From NCBI GenBank assembly GCA_018364485.1, contig JAGZLX010000063.1:1-8838 (forward strand): 8,838 nucleotides of DNA. Reading direction: 5' to 3'. Under the pieces are notes generated by a model. The model made no database searches. It saw nothing but the letters and a program-made list of their open reading frames with translations, and was not told the DNA's origin. The DNA comes from Granulicatella adiacens (GTDB taxonomy: Bacteria > Bacillota > Bacilli > Lactobacillales > Aerococcaceae). Position numbers and translations under genes: made by a program. Positions 1 to 6,060 of the stretch are shown here, piece after piece. Numbering within the stretch: position 1 is the first letter of the stretch; each line of letters begins with the position of its first letter.

Positions 1-2
1 AA

Positions 3-359
3 GTTGGAAGAATCAAGAGTGAATATTTTCAAATTCTTGAATTAGACGATTCTATAGATATTGTCAAGGTTAATATAGAAAATTTGAGGAAGCATTTAGA
101 AAAAAGAAACCATGATAATATGATTAAATATCTTTCTAGAATTAGTGAGCTACTAGAAAATCCAGATTATATTGGTATAAATCCTAGGGAGAGAGGAAGA
201 AGTATTGAATACGTAATTCAATTGGAAGAGAATGTTTTAATCGGTATTAAATTAGACTATAAGAATGAATACTTTTATATAGCTACAATGCATGAAATAT
301 CGCAATTAAAACTAAATCAAAGAATAAAAAATGGGAGATTAAAATCATTGACAACTTAA
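3..359 (+). CDS. PBECR-like nuclease-fold protein, 5' end missing
   Basis: The reading frame is open from the left edge, so the gene starts outside the window. A TTG at 84 is an internal codon, not a convincing start, because the frame continues upstream as readable protein (VGRIKSEYFQILELDDSIDI...) and no ribosome binding site precedes it. The visible 118 residues resemble the C-terminal half of PBECR domains (phage-associated nucleases of the Barnase/EndoU/colicin E5-D/RelE fold): a helical stretch with ENPDYIG, then a strand-rich part with IEYVIQLEENVLIGIKLDY, YFYIATMHEI and a terminal RIKNGRLK. Such domains are known from phage proteins and small stand-alone proteins suspected to be toxins. 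The family call comes from memory of the motif pattern; catalytic residues cannot be assigned. No antitoxin-like gene follows; downstream is only a terminator shared with cbiO. A mobile-element origin is possible but not shown. Confidence 0.5.
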   Translation, partial: VGRIKSEYFQILELDDSIDIVKVNIENLRKHLEKRNHDNMIKYLSRISELLENPDYIGINPRERGRSIEYVIQLEENVLIGIKLDYKNEYFYIATMHEISQLKLNQRIKNGRLKSLTT

Positions 360-389
360 CAATGAAAGCTATAATAATATTGAAGAATA

Positions 390-468
390 TTCATTGAGGG
401 CAGAAAGGTTCCTGCCGCACCTCAAAGAGAGGTACCTGAGATGACGAGGTTACTGAACGTCCAATGAA
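390..468. other. Cloverleaf-like structured stretch of unknown role
   Basis: A 79-nt segment can fold into four helices around a tight junction. The closing stem is TTCATTG (390-396) with CAATGAA (462-468). The three arms are GGCAG/CTGCC (399-403 with 412-416), ACCTC/GAGGT (419-423 with 429-433) and GACG/CGTC (443-446 with 458-461). The layout mimics a tRNA: 7-bp closing stem, two linker bases, three arms. It lacks a T-loop, a proper seven-base anticodon loop and a CCA-ready end, so it is not called a tRNA. It sits between the end of the nuclease-like gene and the terminator. It may be a 3' UTR structure, a decayed tRNA-like element, or chance. Confidence 0.25.
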
Positions 469-512
469 AAATAGAACAAGGCAACTCTTAGTGAGTTGCC
501 TTGTTCTATTTT
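468..512. terminator. Bidirectional intrinsic terminator
   Basis: A perfect 20-bp inverted repeat, 468-487 with 493-512, encloses a 5-nt TTAGT loop. The stem core is AGAACAAGGCAACTC, and the arms are flanked by A-runs on one side and T-runs on the other, so it can stop transcription both ways. It lies between the plus-strand gene ending at 359 and the minus-strand cbi operon ending at 526. Confidence 0.9.
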
Positions 513-525
513 GTTTATTTACGAT

Positions 526-1251
526 TTAACCTAAATGGAAATTTTCTCGGAATTCAGGATTCCCTTCCCATTCTTCTTTAGTGAAGTCACCGGTTAGAGT
601 ATGTTCTTCTGAAAATACGAGAACGCGTTGGATAACCTCTTGAATTTGTTCGTAATGGTGGGAGGAAATAATCATTGTTTTTCCTGCTGTTTTAAGCTCT
701 TGTAGTAATTCCGCAATGAGGCGTTGGTATTTTGGTGAGAGGCCGTTAAATGGCTCATCAAACAATAATACACTTGGATTCATCGTGAGCACACTAGCAA
801 TCGCCACGAGTTTCTTTTCACCGCCAGAAAGGTGATAGGGAATGCGGTCCCTTAGGTGTTCGATTTCTAAGAGTGCCAGTGTATCCTTTACTCGCTGTTC
901 AACTTCTTCTTCGGGCAATCCGAGTTGACGTGGACCAAAGGCAAGCTCTTCAGCAACCGTCGTATTGAATAGCTGAATATCGCTGTTTTGGAAAATCAAA
1001 CCAACTTGTTGGTATAAGTGGCCAGCATTACTTGGGTCTTTTAAGAAGTCTGCATCCACCGTCCACTCGTTAAATTGGTATTGTCCAGAAGAGAGCGGAA
1101 GTAACCCGACTAAGATTTTAAAGAGCGTGGATTTCCCGGCTCCATTTGGTCCCATCAAGGCCACTATTTCGCCTTTCTCGATATGAAGGTTGATGTCGTG
1201 GATTCCGATGTTTTCGCTGTAGTGATAATTTCCATCGTGAATTGTAATCAT
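526..1251 (-). CDS. cbiO: Cobalt/nickel ECF transporter ATPase CbiO (EcfA)
   Basis: This 241-residue ABC ATPase powers the membrane complex made with CbiQ and CbiM. All core motifs are intact: Walker A GPNGAGKST (34-42), Q-loop around Gln88 in IFQNSDIQ, signature LSGGEKK (141-147), Walker B VLLFDEP (161-167) with catalytic Glu166, and H-loop SSHH (His198). The VFQxxDxQLF-type stretch after the Q-loop is typical of ECF ATPases. Length is normal for a single-ATPase cobalt/nickel system, in contrast to vitamin ECF systems, which use an EcfA1/EcfA2 pair. ATG at 1251 follows AAGGAA by about seven bases, and only 12 bases separate it from the cbiQ stop, so it is the last gene of the operon. The family is certain; which metal is carried is not decided by this subunit. 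Confidence 0.93.
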   Translation of the reverse strand: MITIHDGNYHYSENIGIHDINLHIEKGEIVALMGPNGAGKSTLFKILVGLLPLSSGQYQFNEWTVDADFLKDPSNAGHLYQQVGLIFQNSDIQLFNTTVAEELAFGPRQLGLPEEEVEQRVKDTLALLEIEHLRDRIPYHLSGGEKKLVAIASVLTMNPSVLLFDEPFNGLSPKYQRLIAELLQELKTAGKTMIISSHHYEQIQEVIQRVLVFSEEHTLTGDFTKEEWEGNPEFRENFHLG

Positions 1252-1263
1252 AAGCGTTCCTTT

Positions 1264-2070
1264 CTAGCGTAGCATGGTTGTTGCGACAACCAGTACGATT
1301 AATTCAAGTAATAATAATCCGTCCTCTTTCTTCCAGCAAAAAGGGGTTTTGGTTTTGACGTCCATTCCGTAGCCTCGAAGCGTCATGGCCTCGTAGACTT
1401 CTTTTGTGTGGTTTTTCGATGATAAATACAAGAGTCCAAGAATCGATCCAAATAACCCGAGATTTACCTTTTTGCCAATGGTTCGCAGTTGCACACATTC
1501 GATTTGTTGCTGTAGGTGCTTTCCAAGGATGTACGTGTATTTCATCGCGAGTTCAATCGTTTGAATCATCGTTTTTGGAAAATGCAACTGGCGAAGCGCC
1601 TCAACGAGTTGAACGCTTGTCGTTGTGGCTAAAAAGAGCGACAAGTTTAAGACCAAAATTCCTGTACGACCAAGGAAGATGCCGCTGTTCTGGAAGCCTC
1701 TTAGAAGAATACTTGGCAAGAGGACAATCGCTGTAAAGATAAGTACTCGCGTGAGGACCCTCCAAAGACGGAGGAGCGCTTCTCCTGGAAGAAAGGCGAT
1801 ATGCGCTAATAGGAAAATCGCCAAAATCCATAGTTGGATAGTGGAGTGGCTGAGTGTAATGAGAATCGCTAAGCACACAAAGTAAACGAGCCGCATCCAA
1901 GACGAAGATTTCGCCTTAAATGCGGGTGTTGTTTGTTTCATTTTGCCAAGTAGACGGCGCAATGAGTTGATATTCATTTGTAAATATTGATGGCTTTTCG
2001 AAGAGTCAGCGAGTGCTTCGTCTTGTTGTAGCCAGTCAGGTAGTTTACGCATGAGATGCTTTTGCTCCAT
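1264..2070 (-). CDS. cbiQ: Cobalt/nickel ECF transporter permease CbiQ (EcfT)
   Basis: This is the transmembrane coupling subunit that links the ATPase to the metal-binding component. After a basic N-terminal tail of about 55 residues, hydrophobic helices start at LVYFVCLAILITL, continue through the central IFTAIVLLPSILL region, and the last one lies at the very C-terminus. The cytoplasmic coupling motif of EcfT proteins is visible as YEAMTLRGYG near residues 224-233 and carries the conserved Arg-Gly. The start is uncertain. ATG 2070 lies inside the last codons of cbiM (26-bp overlap) with no well-placed ribosome binding site. In-frame ATG 2052, which overlaps the cbiM stop, has GGAG 12 bases upstream and would give 262 residues. 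Either way, translation is probably coupled to cbiM. Confidence 0.9.
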   Translation of the reverse strand: MEQKHLMRKLPDWLQQDEALADSSKSHQYLQMNINSLRRLLGKMKQTTPAFKAKSSSWMRLVYFVCLAILITLSHSTIQLWILAIFLLAHIAFLPGEALLRLWRVLTRVLIFTAIVLLPSILLRGFQNSGIFLGRTGILVLNLSLFLATTTSVQLVEALRQLHFPKTMIQTIELAMKYTYILGKHLQQQIECVQLRTIGKKVNLGLFGSILGLLYLSSKNHTKEVYEAMTLRGYGMDVKTKTPFCWKKEDGLLLLELIVLVVATTMLR

Positions 2071-3025
2071 TCATTGTTCGAATCATTTTTCCTAAAATAT
2101 AGAAGATTAATAGTGCAGTGATGGCTGATAAAATATAACCAACTGCGATGTTTGTTCCTGGAATCGTGTAATCACTGAAGAGGGCTTCGAATGAAAATCC
2201 ATTCTCGATTCCTGCTGGAACATTAGTCATCATTTCAGCAAGCTCTTCAGAAGACCATTCTCCAAAGGCTGTTCCTTCTGCTAATAATCCTAGTGGACTT
2301 AATACGACTAAGGCGATTAAGACATAGCGGATTTTCTTTACGAAAGAAGTCGTGTTCACTGAAGTAGGTGTGTACAATTCTTGTGGTGCCACTTGTTTCA
2401 CGAAACGATAAATGACATAAGTGAAGAAGACTTCAACAGCACCAGCAATCGTTAAGTGAGTCACCATCATGGCAGGAATCGTAACCGCTAATCCATAAGG
2501 GTTATACAGTGGTTCGCCTCCTTGAGTGGCAATGATTGGTTGAATTCCAAGTTCAATGGCTGTTAAGAAAGCAGCCACATTGATCCCTACGTAAGAACCA
2601 ACGAGAACTCCGGCTGTTTCGTGGTTTTGTTTACGGAAGAAATTATAAACGGCGTATCCGACAAATGGCATTGCGATTGCCATGTTGAAGATATTGGCTC
2701 CAAGTGCAAGAATTCCTCCATCTCCAAATAGAAGTGCTTGTAAGAGGAGGGCGACGGTCAGTGCCAGACTCGCGGCATATGGTCCAATTAAGATTGAAAG
2801 TAGCACTCCGCCGACAGCGTGAGCAGTAGTACCGCCAGGGATTGGCACATTAAACATCATTAATAAGAAAGAAAGAGAAGCCGCAATCCCAAGCATTGGT
2901 GCTAATTCTTTATTTTCCTTTAATTGTGCTTTGACTTTCGTAATGGATAGTCCTACAACTGGCGCAGCCGCAACTGCTAAAACGGCACAAGATGCGGGAC
3001 TTAAGTAATTATCTGGTATATGCAT
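2045..3025 (-). CDS. cbiM: Cobalt/nickel ECF transporter substrate-binding membrane protein CbiM with C-terminal CbiN/PDGLE-like part
   Basis: This is the substrate-specific membrane component for Co2+ or Ni2+ uptake and the first gene of cbiMQO. The start is set by function: CbiM/NikM proteins begin Met-His-Ile-Pro because the N-terminal Met and His2 help bind the metal. ATG 3025 gives MHIPDNYLSPA and has GGAG eight bases upstream. An in-frame ATG at 3097 would add 24 residues ahead of this site and is rejected. The conserved block FNVPIPGGTTAHAVGG (about 58-73) carries the second metal-binding His (His69). After about residue 230, SPLGLLAEGTAFGEW and a final membrane helix resemble the PDGLE/CbiN-like domain fused to CbiM in many Firmicutes, so a separate cbiN is not needed. 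Total length is 326 residues. No cobalamin riboswitch lies upstream. Cobalt versus nickel cannot be settled here. Confidence 0.92.
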   Translation of the reverse strand: MHIPDNYLSPASCAVLAVAAAPVVGLSITKVKAQLKENKELAPMLGIAASLSFLLMMFNVPIPGGTTAHAVGGVLLSILIGPYAASLALTVALLLQALLFGDGGILALGANIFNMAIAMPFVGYAVYNFFRKQNHETAGVLVGSYVGINVAAFLTAIELGIQPIIATQGGEPLYNPYGLAVTIPAMMVTHLTIAGAVEVFFTYVIYRFVKQVAPQELYTPTSVNTTSFVKKIRYVLIALVVLSPLGLLAEGTAFGEWSSEELAEMMTNVPAGIENGFSFEALFSDYTIPGTNIAVGYILSAITALLIFYILGKMIRTMNGAKASHA

Positions 3026-3054
3026 AACAAATTCTCCGTTCATATTTTTTAAAG

Positions 3055-3118
3055 CTGTTAACAGAATATCACAACCAAAAAAATGAGGTCGTTGCAAAAT
3101 AAGTTTAACAAATGTTAC
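3055..3118 (-). promoter_or_regulatory. Putative cbiM control region with two TGTTA/TAACA palindromes
   Basis: Two inverted repeats built from the same half-site lie upstream of cbiM: CTGTTAACAG (3055-3064) and TAACA-AA-TGTTA (3106-3117). On the minus strand the second falls between a weak -35-like TTAGCA (3131-3126) and a weak -10-like TAAACT (3107-3102), 18 bases apart. This is where a metal-responsive repressor could act. The regulator is unknown and the promoter match is only 4 of 6 in each box. Confidence 0.35.
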
Positions 3119-3140
3119 TATTTATTGCTAAGTCACTTTC

Positions 3141-3175
3141 TTAGAATTCCTATGGTGAGAGTCGTATACTATAGT
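3141..3175 (+). promoter_or_regulatory. Probable promoter of the small acetyltransferase gene
   Basis: TATACT (3165-3170), partly overlapped by TATAGT (3170-3175), is a good -10 box about 30 bases before the start codon. The -35 region is weak; TTAGAA (3141-3146) at 18-bp spacing is the best candidate. Confidence 0.5.
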
Positions 3176-3200
3176 TAGAATTGTAAAGGAGGATTTGCAA

Positions 3201-3473
3201 ATGGAATTTATTAAAGAAGAAAAAGCGTTTAGACATTATAATGCAGCTGGAGAAATGGATGCAGAAATTACGTATATCCCAGAAGGAGAAGGTGTGATTG
3301 ATGCAAACCATACATTTGTGGATCCAAGCTTACGCGGACAAGGAGTAGCGCGCCAATTAGTGGACAAGTTAGCAGACTTTGCTAGAGATGAAAACTTAAA
3401 GATTCATGCAACATGTCCTTATATCGTTGCTTTATTCGAAAAAAGTACTGAATACGACGATGTTAAAATATAA
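3201..3473 (+). CDS. Small GNAT-fold N-acetyltransferase (YidJ/PF14542-like)
   Basis: A 90-residue protein with the compact GCN5-related fold of the Acetyltransf_CG family. The acetyl-CoA loop is visible as FVDPSLRGQGVARQLVDKL (about 45-63), with the RGQGVA pyrophosphate-binding motif. It is followed by the family's characteristic Cys-Pro-Tyr in HATCPYIVALFEK. The substrate is unknown for most members; they are too small to hold a full acceptor domain. ATG 3201 is chosen because AGGAGG ends eight bases before it; a TTG two codons upstream overlaps that spacing poorly. The gene stands alone, divergent from cbiM. No terminator follows immediately, so its transcript may end at the terminator at 3635-3664. 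Confidence 0.85.
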   Translation: MEFIKEEKAFRHYNAAGEMDAEITYIPEGEGVIDANHTFVDPSLRGQGVARQLVDKLADFARDENLKIHATCPYIVALFEKSTEYDDVKI

Positions 3474-3484
3474 AAAAAGTACTA

Positions 3485-3539
3485 ATTCATATAAATAAAT
3501 ATTTAAATTCACAGTTTATTCATAAATGAGCACTATAAT
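3485..3539 (+). promoter_or_regulatory. Candidate activator-dependent promoter with TTCAYA direct repeats
   Basis: TTCACA (3508-3513) and TTCATA (3519-3524) form a direct repeat with 5-bp spacing, an 11-bp period. A third TTCATA (3486-3491) lies exactly two periods further upstream. The last repeat ends nine bases before TATAAT (3534-3539), and no consensus -35 is present. This is the arrangement seen at promoters activated by OmpR/PhoB-family response regulators such as PhoP or CiaR. The surrounding DNA is very AT-rich, so chance matches are possible. Confidence 0.4.
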
Positions 3540-3545
3540 TTAGCC

Positions 3546-3664
3546 ATACCCAATAAAACACCTAAGGTTTACTTCTCCCAAGTAAAAAAATGAACTCCCA
3601 ACATTTTTTTATTAGTAAACCCTCCTAACCTTTTCCCGCTGTTCCCAAACAGCGGGTTTTTTTG
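3546..3664 (+). ncRNA. Candidate small regulatory RNA with C-rich anti-Shine-Dalgarno motifs
   Basis: About 119 bases run from a predicted start after TATAAT to a strong terminator, without a credible reading frame. A 7-bp hairpin, TTTACTT/AAGTAAA (3568-3574 with 3580-3586), presents CTCCC in its loop. ACTCCC (3594-3599) and CCTCCT (3621-3626, a perfect anti-Shine-Dalgarno hexamer) lie in unpaired or weakly paired stretches, and CCC recurs in the terminator loop. GGTTTACT (3566-3573) can alternatively pair with AGTAAACC (3614-3621), so two folds compete. Firmicute sRNAs that pair with ribosome binding sites (csRNAs, RsaE, LhrC) share this C-rich-loop design. It may instead be the 3' UTR of the acetyltransferase gene. 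Confidence 0.4.
3635..3664 (+). terminator. Intrinsic terminator
   Basis: A perfect 9-bp stem, CCCGCTGTT (3635-3643) with AACAGCGGG (3648-3656), closes a CCCA loop and is followed by seven T residues. It ends either the candidate sRNA or the acetyltransferase transcript. Confidence 0.92.
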
Positions 3665-3689
3665 TTTTGGAAAAAGGGGTATTTATGAT
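3662..3689 (+). promoter_or_regulatory. Probable promoter of the methyltransferase-sortase operon
   Basis: TTGTTT (3662-3667) and TATGAT (3684-3689) are spaced by 16 bases and lie just before the start codon at 3725. The -35 box overlaps the T-run of the preceding terminator. Confidence 0.5.
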
Positions 3690-3724
3690 AGTATGGACAA
3701 AGACCAATAGAAAAGGAGACGCTC

Positions 3725-4345
3725 ATGAATCAAAATCACTATTATACAAATCAACCGAATAGTAAGAGCCAAGAGAAACATTTTAGTTATGTTTTAAAGG
3801 GATTCACATTCCAATTTGCTAGTGATAATGGAGTGTTCTCGAAAAACACGATTGACTTTGGAAGCCAATTGCTGATTGAATCGTATGAGGTGCCAACCCA
3901 TCTTGCAAAAGGGAAACTTCTAGATGTCGGTTGCGGTTATGGTCCAATGGGATTGTCCTATGCAAAGGCAAATCCTGAGATGTCTGTGGAGATGGTTGAC
4001 GTGAATGAACGTGCCATGGATTTGGCTAAACGAAATGCCGAAGCAAATGGAATTCAGAATGTGACGATTCACGAAAGCAATACGTATGACAATGTCCACG
4101 CGAAGGATTATTCAGTGATTATTAGTAATCCACCGATTCGTGCTGGAAAAGACGTCGTGCATCGCATTTTAGCCGAGGCTTATGACCATCTAGTAGAAGA
4201 AGGGCAACTCGTCATCGTGATTCAGAAAAAACAAGGGGCTCCGAGTGCGCAAAAGAAAATGCAAGAGGTTTTTGGGAATGTCGAACGCATTGCACTCGAT
4301 AAAGGGTATTGGATCCTTGTGAGTACAAAGGAAAAAGGGGAATAA
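3725..4345 (+). CDS. RsmC-like class I SAM-dependent methyltransferase (YbxB type)
   Basis: A 206-residue single-domain methyltransferase of the MTS/RsmC group. Motif I, LDVGCGYGPMG (66-76), binds S-adenosylmethionine; VDVN with Asp92 follows; and SNPPIR (134-139) is the NPPY/F-type catalytic motif typical of enzymes that methylate exocyclic amino groups of nucleobases. E. coli RsmC makes m2G1207 in 16S rRNA but carries an extra N-terminal domain. The short form here matches Bacillus YbxB-like proteins, for which an rRNA target is assumed rather than seen. GGAG lies seven bases before ATG 3725. The gene ends three bases before the sortase ORF, so both are probably on one transcript. Confidence 0.88.
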   Translation: MNQNHYYTNQPNSKSQEKHFSYVLKGFTFQFASDNGVFSKNTIDFGSQLLIESYEVPTHLAKGKLLDVGCGYGPMGLSYAKANPEMSVEMVDVNERAMDLAKRNAEANGIQNVTIHESNTYDNVHAKDYSVIISNPPIRAGKDVVHRILAEAYDHLVEEGQLVIVIQKKQGAPSAQKKMQEVFGNVERIALDKGYWILVSTKEKGE

Positions 4346-4348
4346 AAA

Positions 4349-5107
4349 ATGGAAAAGATTGAAGAAAGAAGAAATCAAAAAACACCGAAGAAACCAAAGA
4401 AGAAATTTAACTGGCGCATTTTCCTAGCAACGATTTTATTTATTATTGCAGGGGTCTTATTTGCGGCTGGTCCAATTCGTACGTTCTTACTTTCTCGCTT
4501 GCAAAGTCAACAAATTGAAGCTGCTTCAAATATTACTTTAGCTGAAGTAAAAGCTAACGAGGCGGAGGAAGCAGAGTTTGATTTCTCGAAAGTTGAAGCG
4601 ATTGATTTAGATAAAGTGTTAAAAGCGAATTTCGACAAAGGAAAATTCTTAACGCTTGGACAAATCGCAATCCCAAGTGTGAAGTTAAACTTACCAATCT
4701 ATAAAGGGTTGGCCAACGAAGTGTTATTATCAGGTGCCGGAACGATGAAACCTACTCAAAAGATGGGTGAAGGAAACTACGCTCTTGCCAGCCATAATTA
4801 CTTTGGCGACATGACACTGTTATTCTCACCACTTGTAAACCTTAAAGTCGGAGAGAAAATTTATACGACTGACTTGGAGTACGTTTATGAATATGAAACA
4901 ACTTCTGTCGAATTGATTGAACCTACTCGAGTAGAAGTCATTAACGACCAACCAGGTGTGACAGAGATTACGCTCATTACTTGCGATGACTATAATGCGT
5001 CAAACCGTTATTGCATCAAAGGAAAATTTGTATCGAAGACTCCAGTTGGAGAAGTCAGTGATACTGTGAAGCAAGCCTTCAACTTAAACTTTAATACGAT
5101 TAAATAA
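4349..5107 (+). CDS. srtA: Class A sortase
   Basis: A membrane-anchored transpeptidase that cuts LPXTG-type sorting signals and joins surface proteins to the cell wall. The 252-residue protein has a short, very basic N-terminus (KTPKKPKKKF), one membrane helix at about 22-41, a linker, and the sortase beta-barrel. Catalytic residues are intact: His149 in ALASHNY, Cys212 in TLITC, and Arg220 in NRYCIKG. An extra Cys222 sits two residues after the arginine. The motif set and N-terminal anchor fit the housekeeping class A type rather than class B or C; no C-terminal helix or lid motif is seen, and no substrate or pilin gene is adjacent. GGGG eight bases before ATG 4349 overlaps the end of the methyltransferase gene. 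A shared bidirectional terminator follows. Confidence 0.92.
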   Translation: MEKIEERRNQKTPKKPKKKFNWRIFLATILFIIAGVLFAAGPIRTFLLSRLQSQQIEAASNITLAEVKANEAEEAEFDFSKVEAIDLDKVLKANFDKGKFLTLGQIAIPSVKLNLPIYKGLANEVLLSGAGTMKPTQKMGEGNYALASHNYFGDMTLLFSPLVNLKVGEKIYTTDLEYVYEYETTSVELIEPTRVEVINDQPGVTEITLITCDDYNASNRYCIKGKFVSKTPVGEVSDTVKQAFNLNFNTIK

Positions 5108-5110
5108 CAG

Positions 5111-5145
5111 AAAATCCCAATCACTAACACGGTGATTGGGATTTT
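5111..5145. terminator. Bidirectional intrinsic terminator
   Basis: A perfect 14-bp inverted repeat, AAAATCCCAATCAC (5111-5124) with GTGATTGGGATTTT (5132-5145), encloses a 7-nt loop. It lies between the converging sortase and cation-efflux genes, with T-runs in both orientations. Confidence 0.92.
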
Positions 5146-5148
5146 TAT

Positions 5149-6033
5149 TTAGAATTGATAAGGTTCTACGTGAATATCGATAAATGAAATAGCGAATTCA
5201 TCATAAAGTTCTCTTTCAATAAATTCAGTGATTTGATGACTCTTATAGACGGATAGGTCTTTATCCATACAAACGGTTAAGTCGATATACACATTTGGTC
5301 CGTATCGACGCGCTTTAATTTCACGAATATCTTTTACCTCGGGATGACGTAAGATAGCGGGGATATAATTATCCAATTCCGTTTGGTCGAAACCATCTGT
5401 CAGTTGAAACGCACTTTCGATAAACACTTCGACTGCCGTGCGGATGATTAGAAGACCAACCACAAAGGCCATGATATTATCGAGCCAGTGTAATCCAAGA
5501 GCGGCAAATAATACTGCGATTGCAGTCAAGAAACTGGTCATCGCATCACTTAAGTTATCTTTGGCGGTTGCCTTTAGCCCAAGTGACTGAATGCGTGCTG
5601 CTAGATTCTTATTATAGAAGTACACGCCAATCATAATCACCCCTGAGAAAAATCCAACGATGGAAGAAATGAGTGAAGGAGCCTCTGTTACTGGATTAAG
5701 AAATGCTTGGAAGGCATTTCTGACGACTTCAATCCCGATAAAGAACATAATAAATGAAGTGGCAAGGCTGGCGATGGTCTCAAATTTCCAGTGACCGTAT
5801 GGGTGGTTTTCATCGCTTGGCATTTGGGATAAGCGTAAGCCTACAAGAACAAGAACCGATGAAATCACATCTGTGAAGTTGTTCCATCCATCGGCAAATA
5901 AGGCTTCTGAGTTGAAGAGCTTCCCGACGATGAGTTTTGTTGCAGATAAAAAGATATAGGTGCCGATACTTAAGATAGCGCCGCGTTCGGCTTGTTTAAG
6001 GCGCTCCGTTGCAGATAATGGCAAAGGTGTCAT
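5149..6033 (-). CDS. Cation diffusion facilitator, Mn-type (MntE-like)
   Basis: A six-helix proton-driven metal efflux protein of the CDF family, 294 residues, with a C-terminal cytoplasmic dimerisation domain (from about 212) ending in IDIHVEPYQF. Helix 2 carries FADGWNNFTDV, with Asn51 and Asp55 in the N-x-x-x-D pattern. Helix 5 carries KDNLSD, with Asp159 and Asp163 in the D-x-x-x-D pattern. These differ from the HxxxD sites of Zn exporters and match Mn exporters such as streptococcal MntE, so manganese is the likely substrate; iron is possible. PSDENHPYGHWKFE between helices 2 and 3 is the usual family loop. Start: AGGAG directly abuts ATG 6033 with no spacer, while in-frame TTG 6024 lies nine bases from it. 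Translation may therefore begin at 6024 and give 291 residues. Confidence 0.88.
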   Translation of the reverse strand: MTPLPLSATERLKQAERGAILSIGTYIFLSATKLIVGKLFNSEALFADGWNNFTDVISSVLVLVGLRLSQMPSDENHPYGHWKFETIASLATSFIMFFIGIEVVRNAFQAFLNPVTEAPSLISSIVGFFSGVIMIGVYFYNKNLAARIQSLGLKATAKDNLSDAMTSFLTAIAVLFAALGLHWLDNIMAFVVGLLIIRTAVEVFIESAFQLTDGFDQTELDNYIPAILRHPEVKDIREIKARRYGPNVYIDLTVCMDKDLSVYKSHQITEFIERELYDEFAISFIDIHVEPYQF

Positions 6034-6060
6034 CTCCTAAAATAAAATTCGTTTATTATA
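6034..6060 (-). promoter_or_regulatory. -10 box and ribosome binding site of the cation-efflux gene
   Basis: On the minus strand a perfect TATAAT (6060-6055) lies about 22 bases before ATG 6033; no clear -35 is seen at the right distance. AGGAG (6038-6034) touches the ATG, which argues for use of TTG 6024 as the real start. Confidence 0.5.

Noticed and set aside
390..468. Functional tRNA gene
   Set aside because: No T-loop consensus, a five-base middle loop instead of seven with U33, and a poor fit of the T-arm.
1304..1900. Several open frames inside cbiQ on both strands
   Set aside because: They overlap a clearly conserved permease, have no ribosome binding sites and no recognisable protein features.
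3026..3200. Cobalamin riboswitch upstream of cbiM
   Set aside because: No B12-box or the long conserved core can be found, and the 5' region is too short.
4190..4397. Minus-strand frames over the methyltransferase-sortase junction
   Set aside because: Composition is Phe-rich antisense of Lys-rich coding DNA, and both real genes there are well supported.
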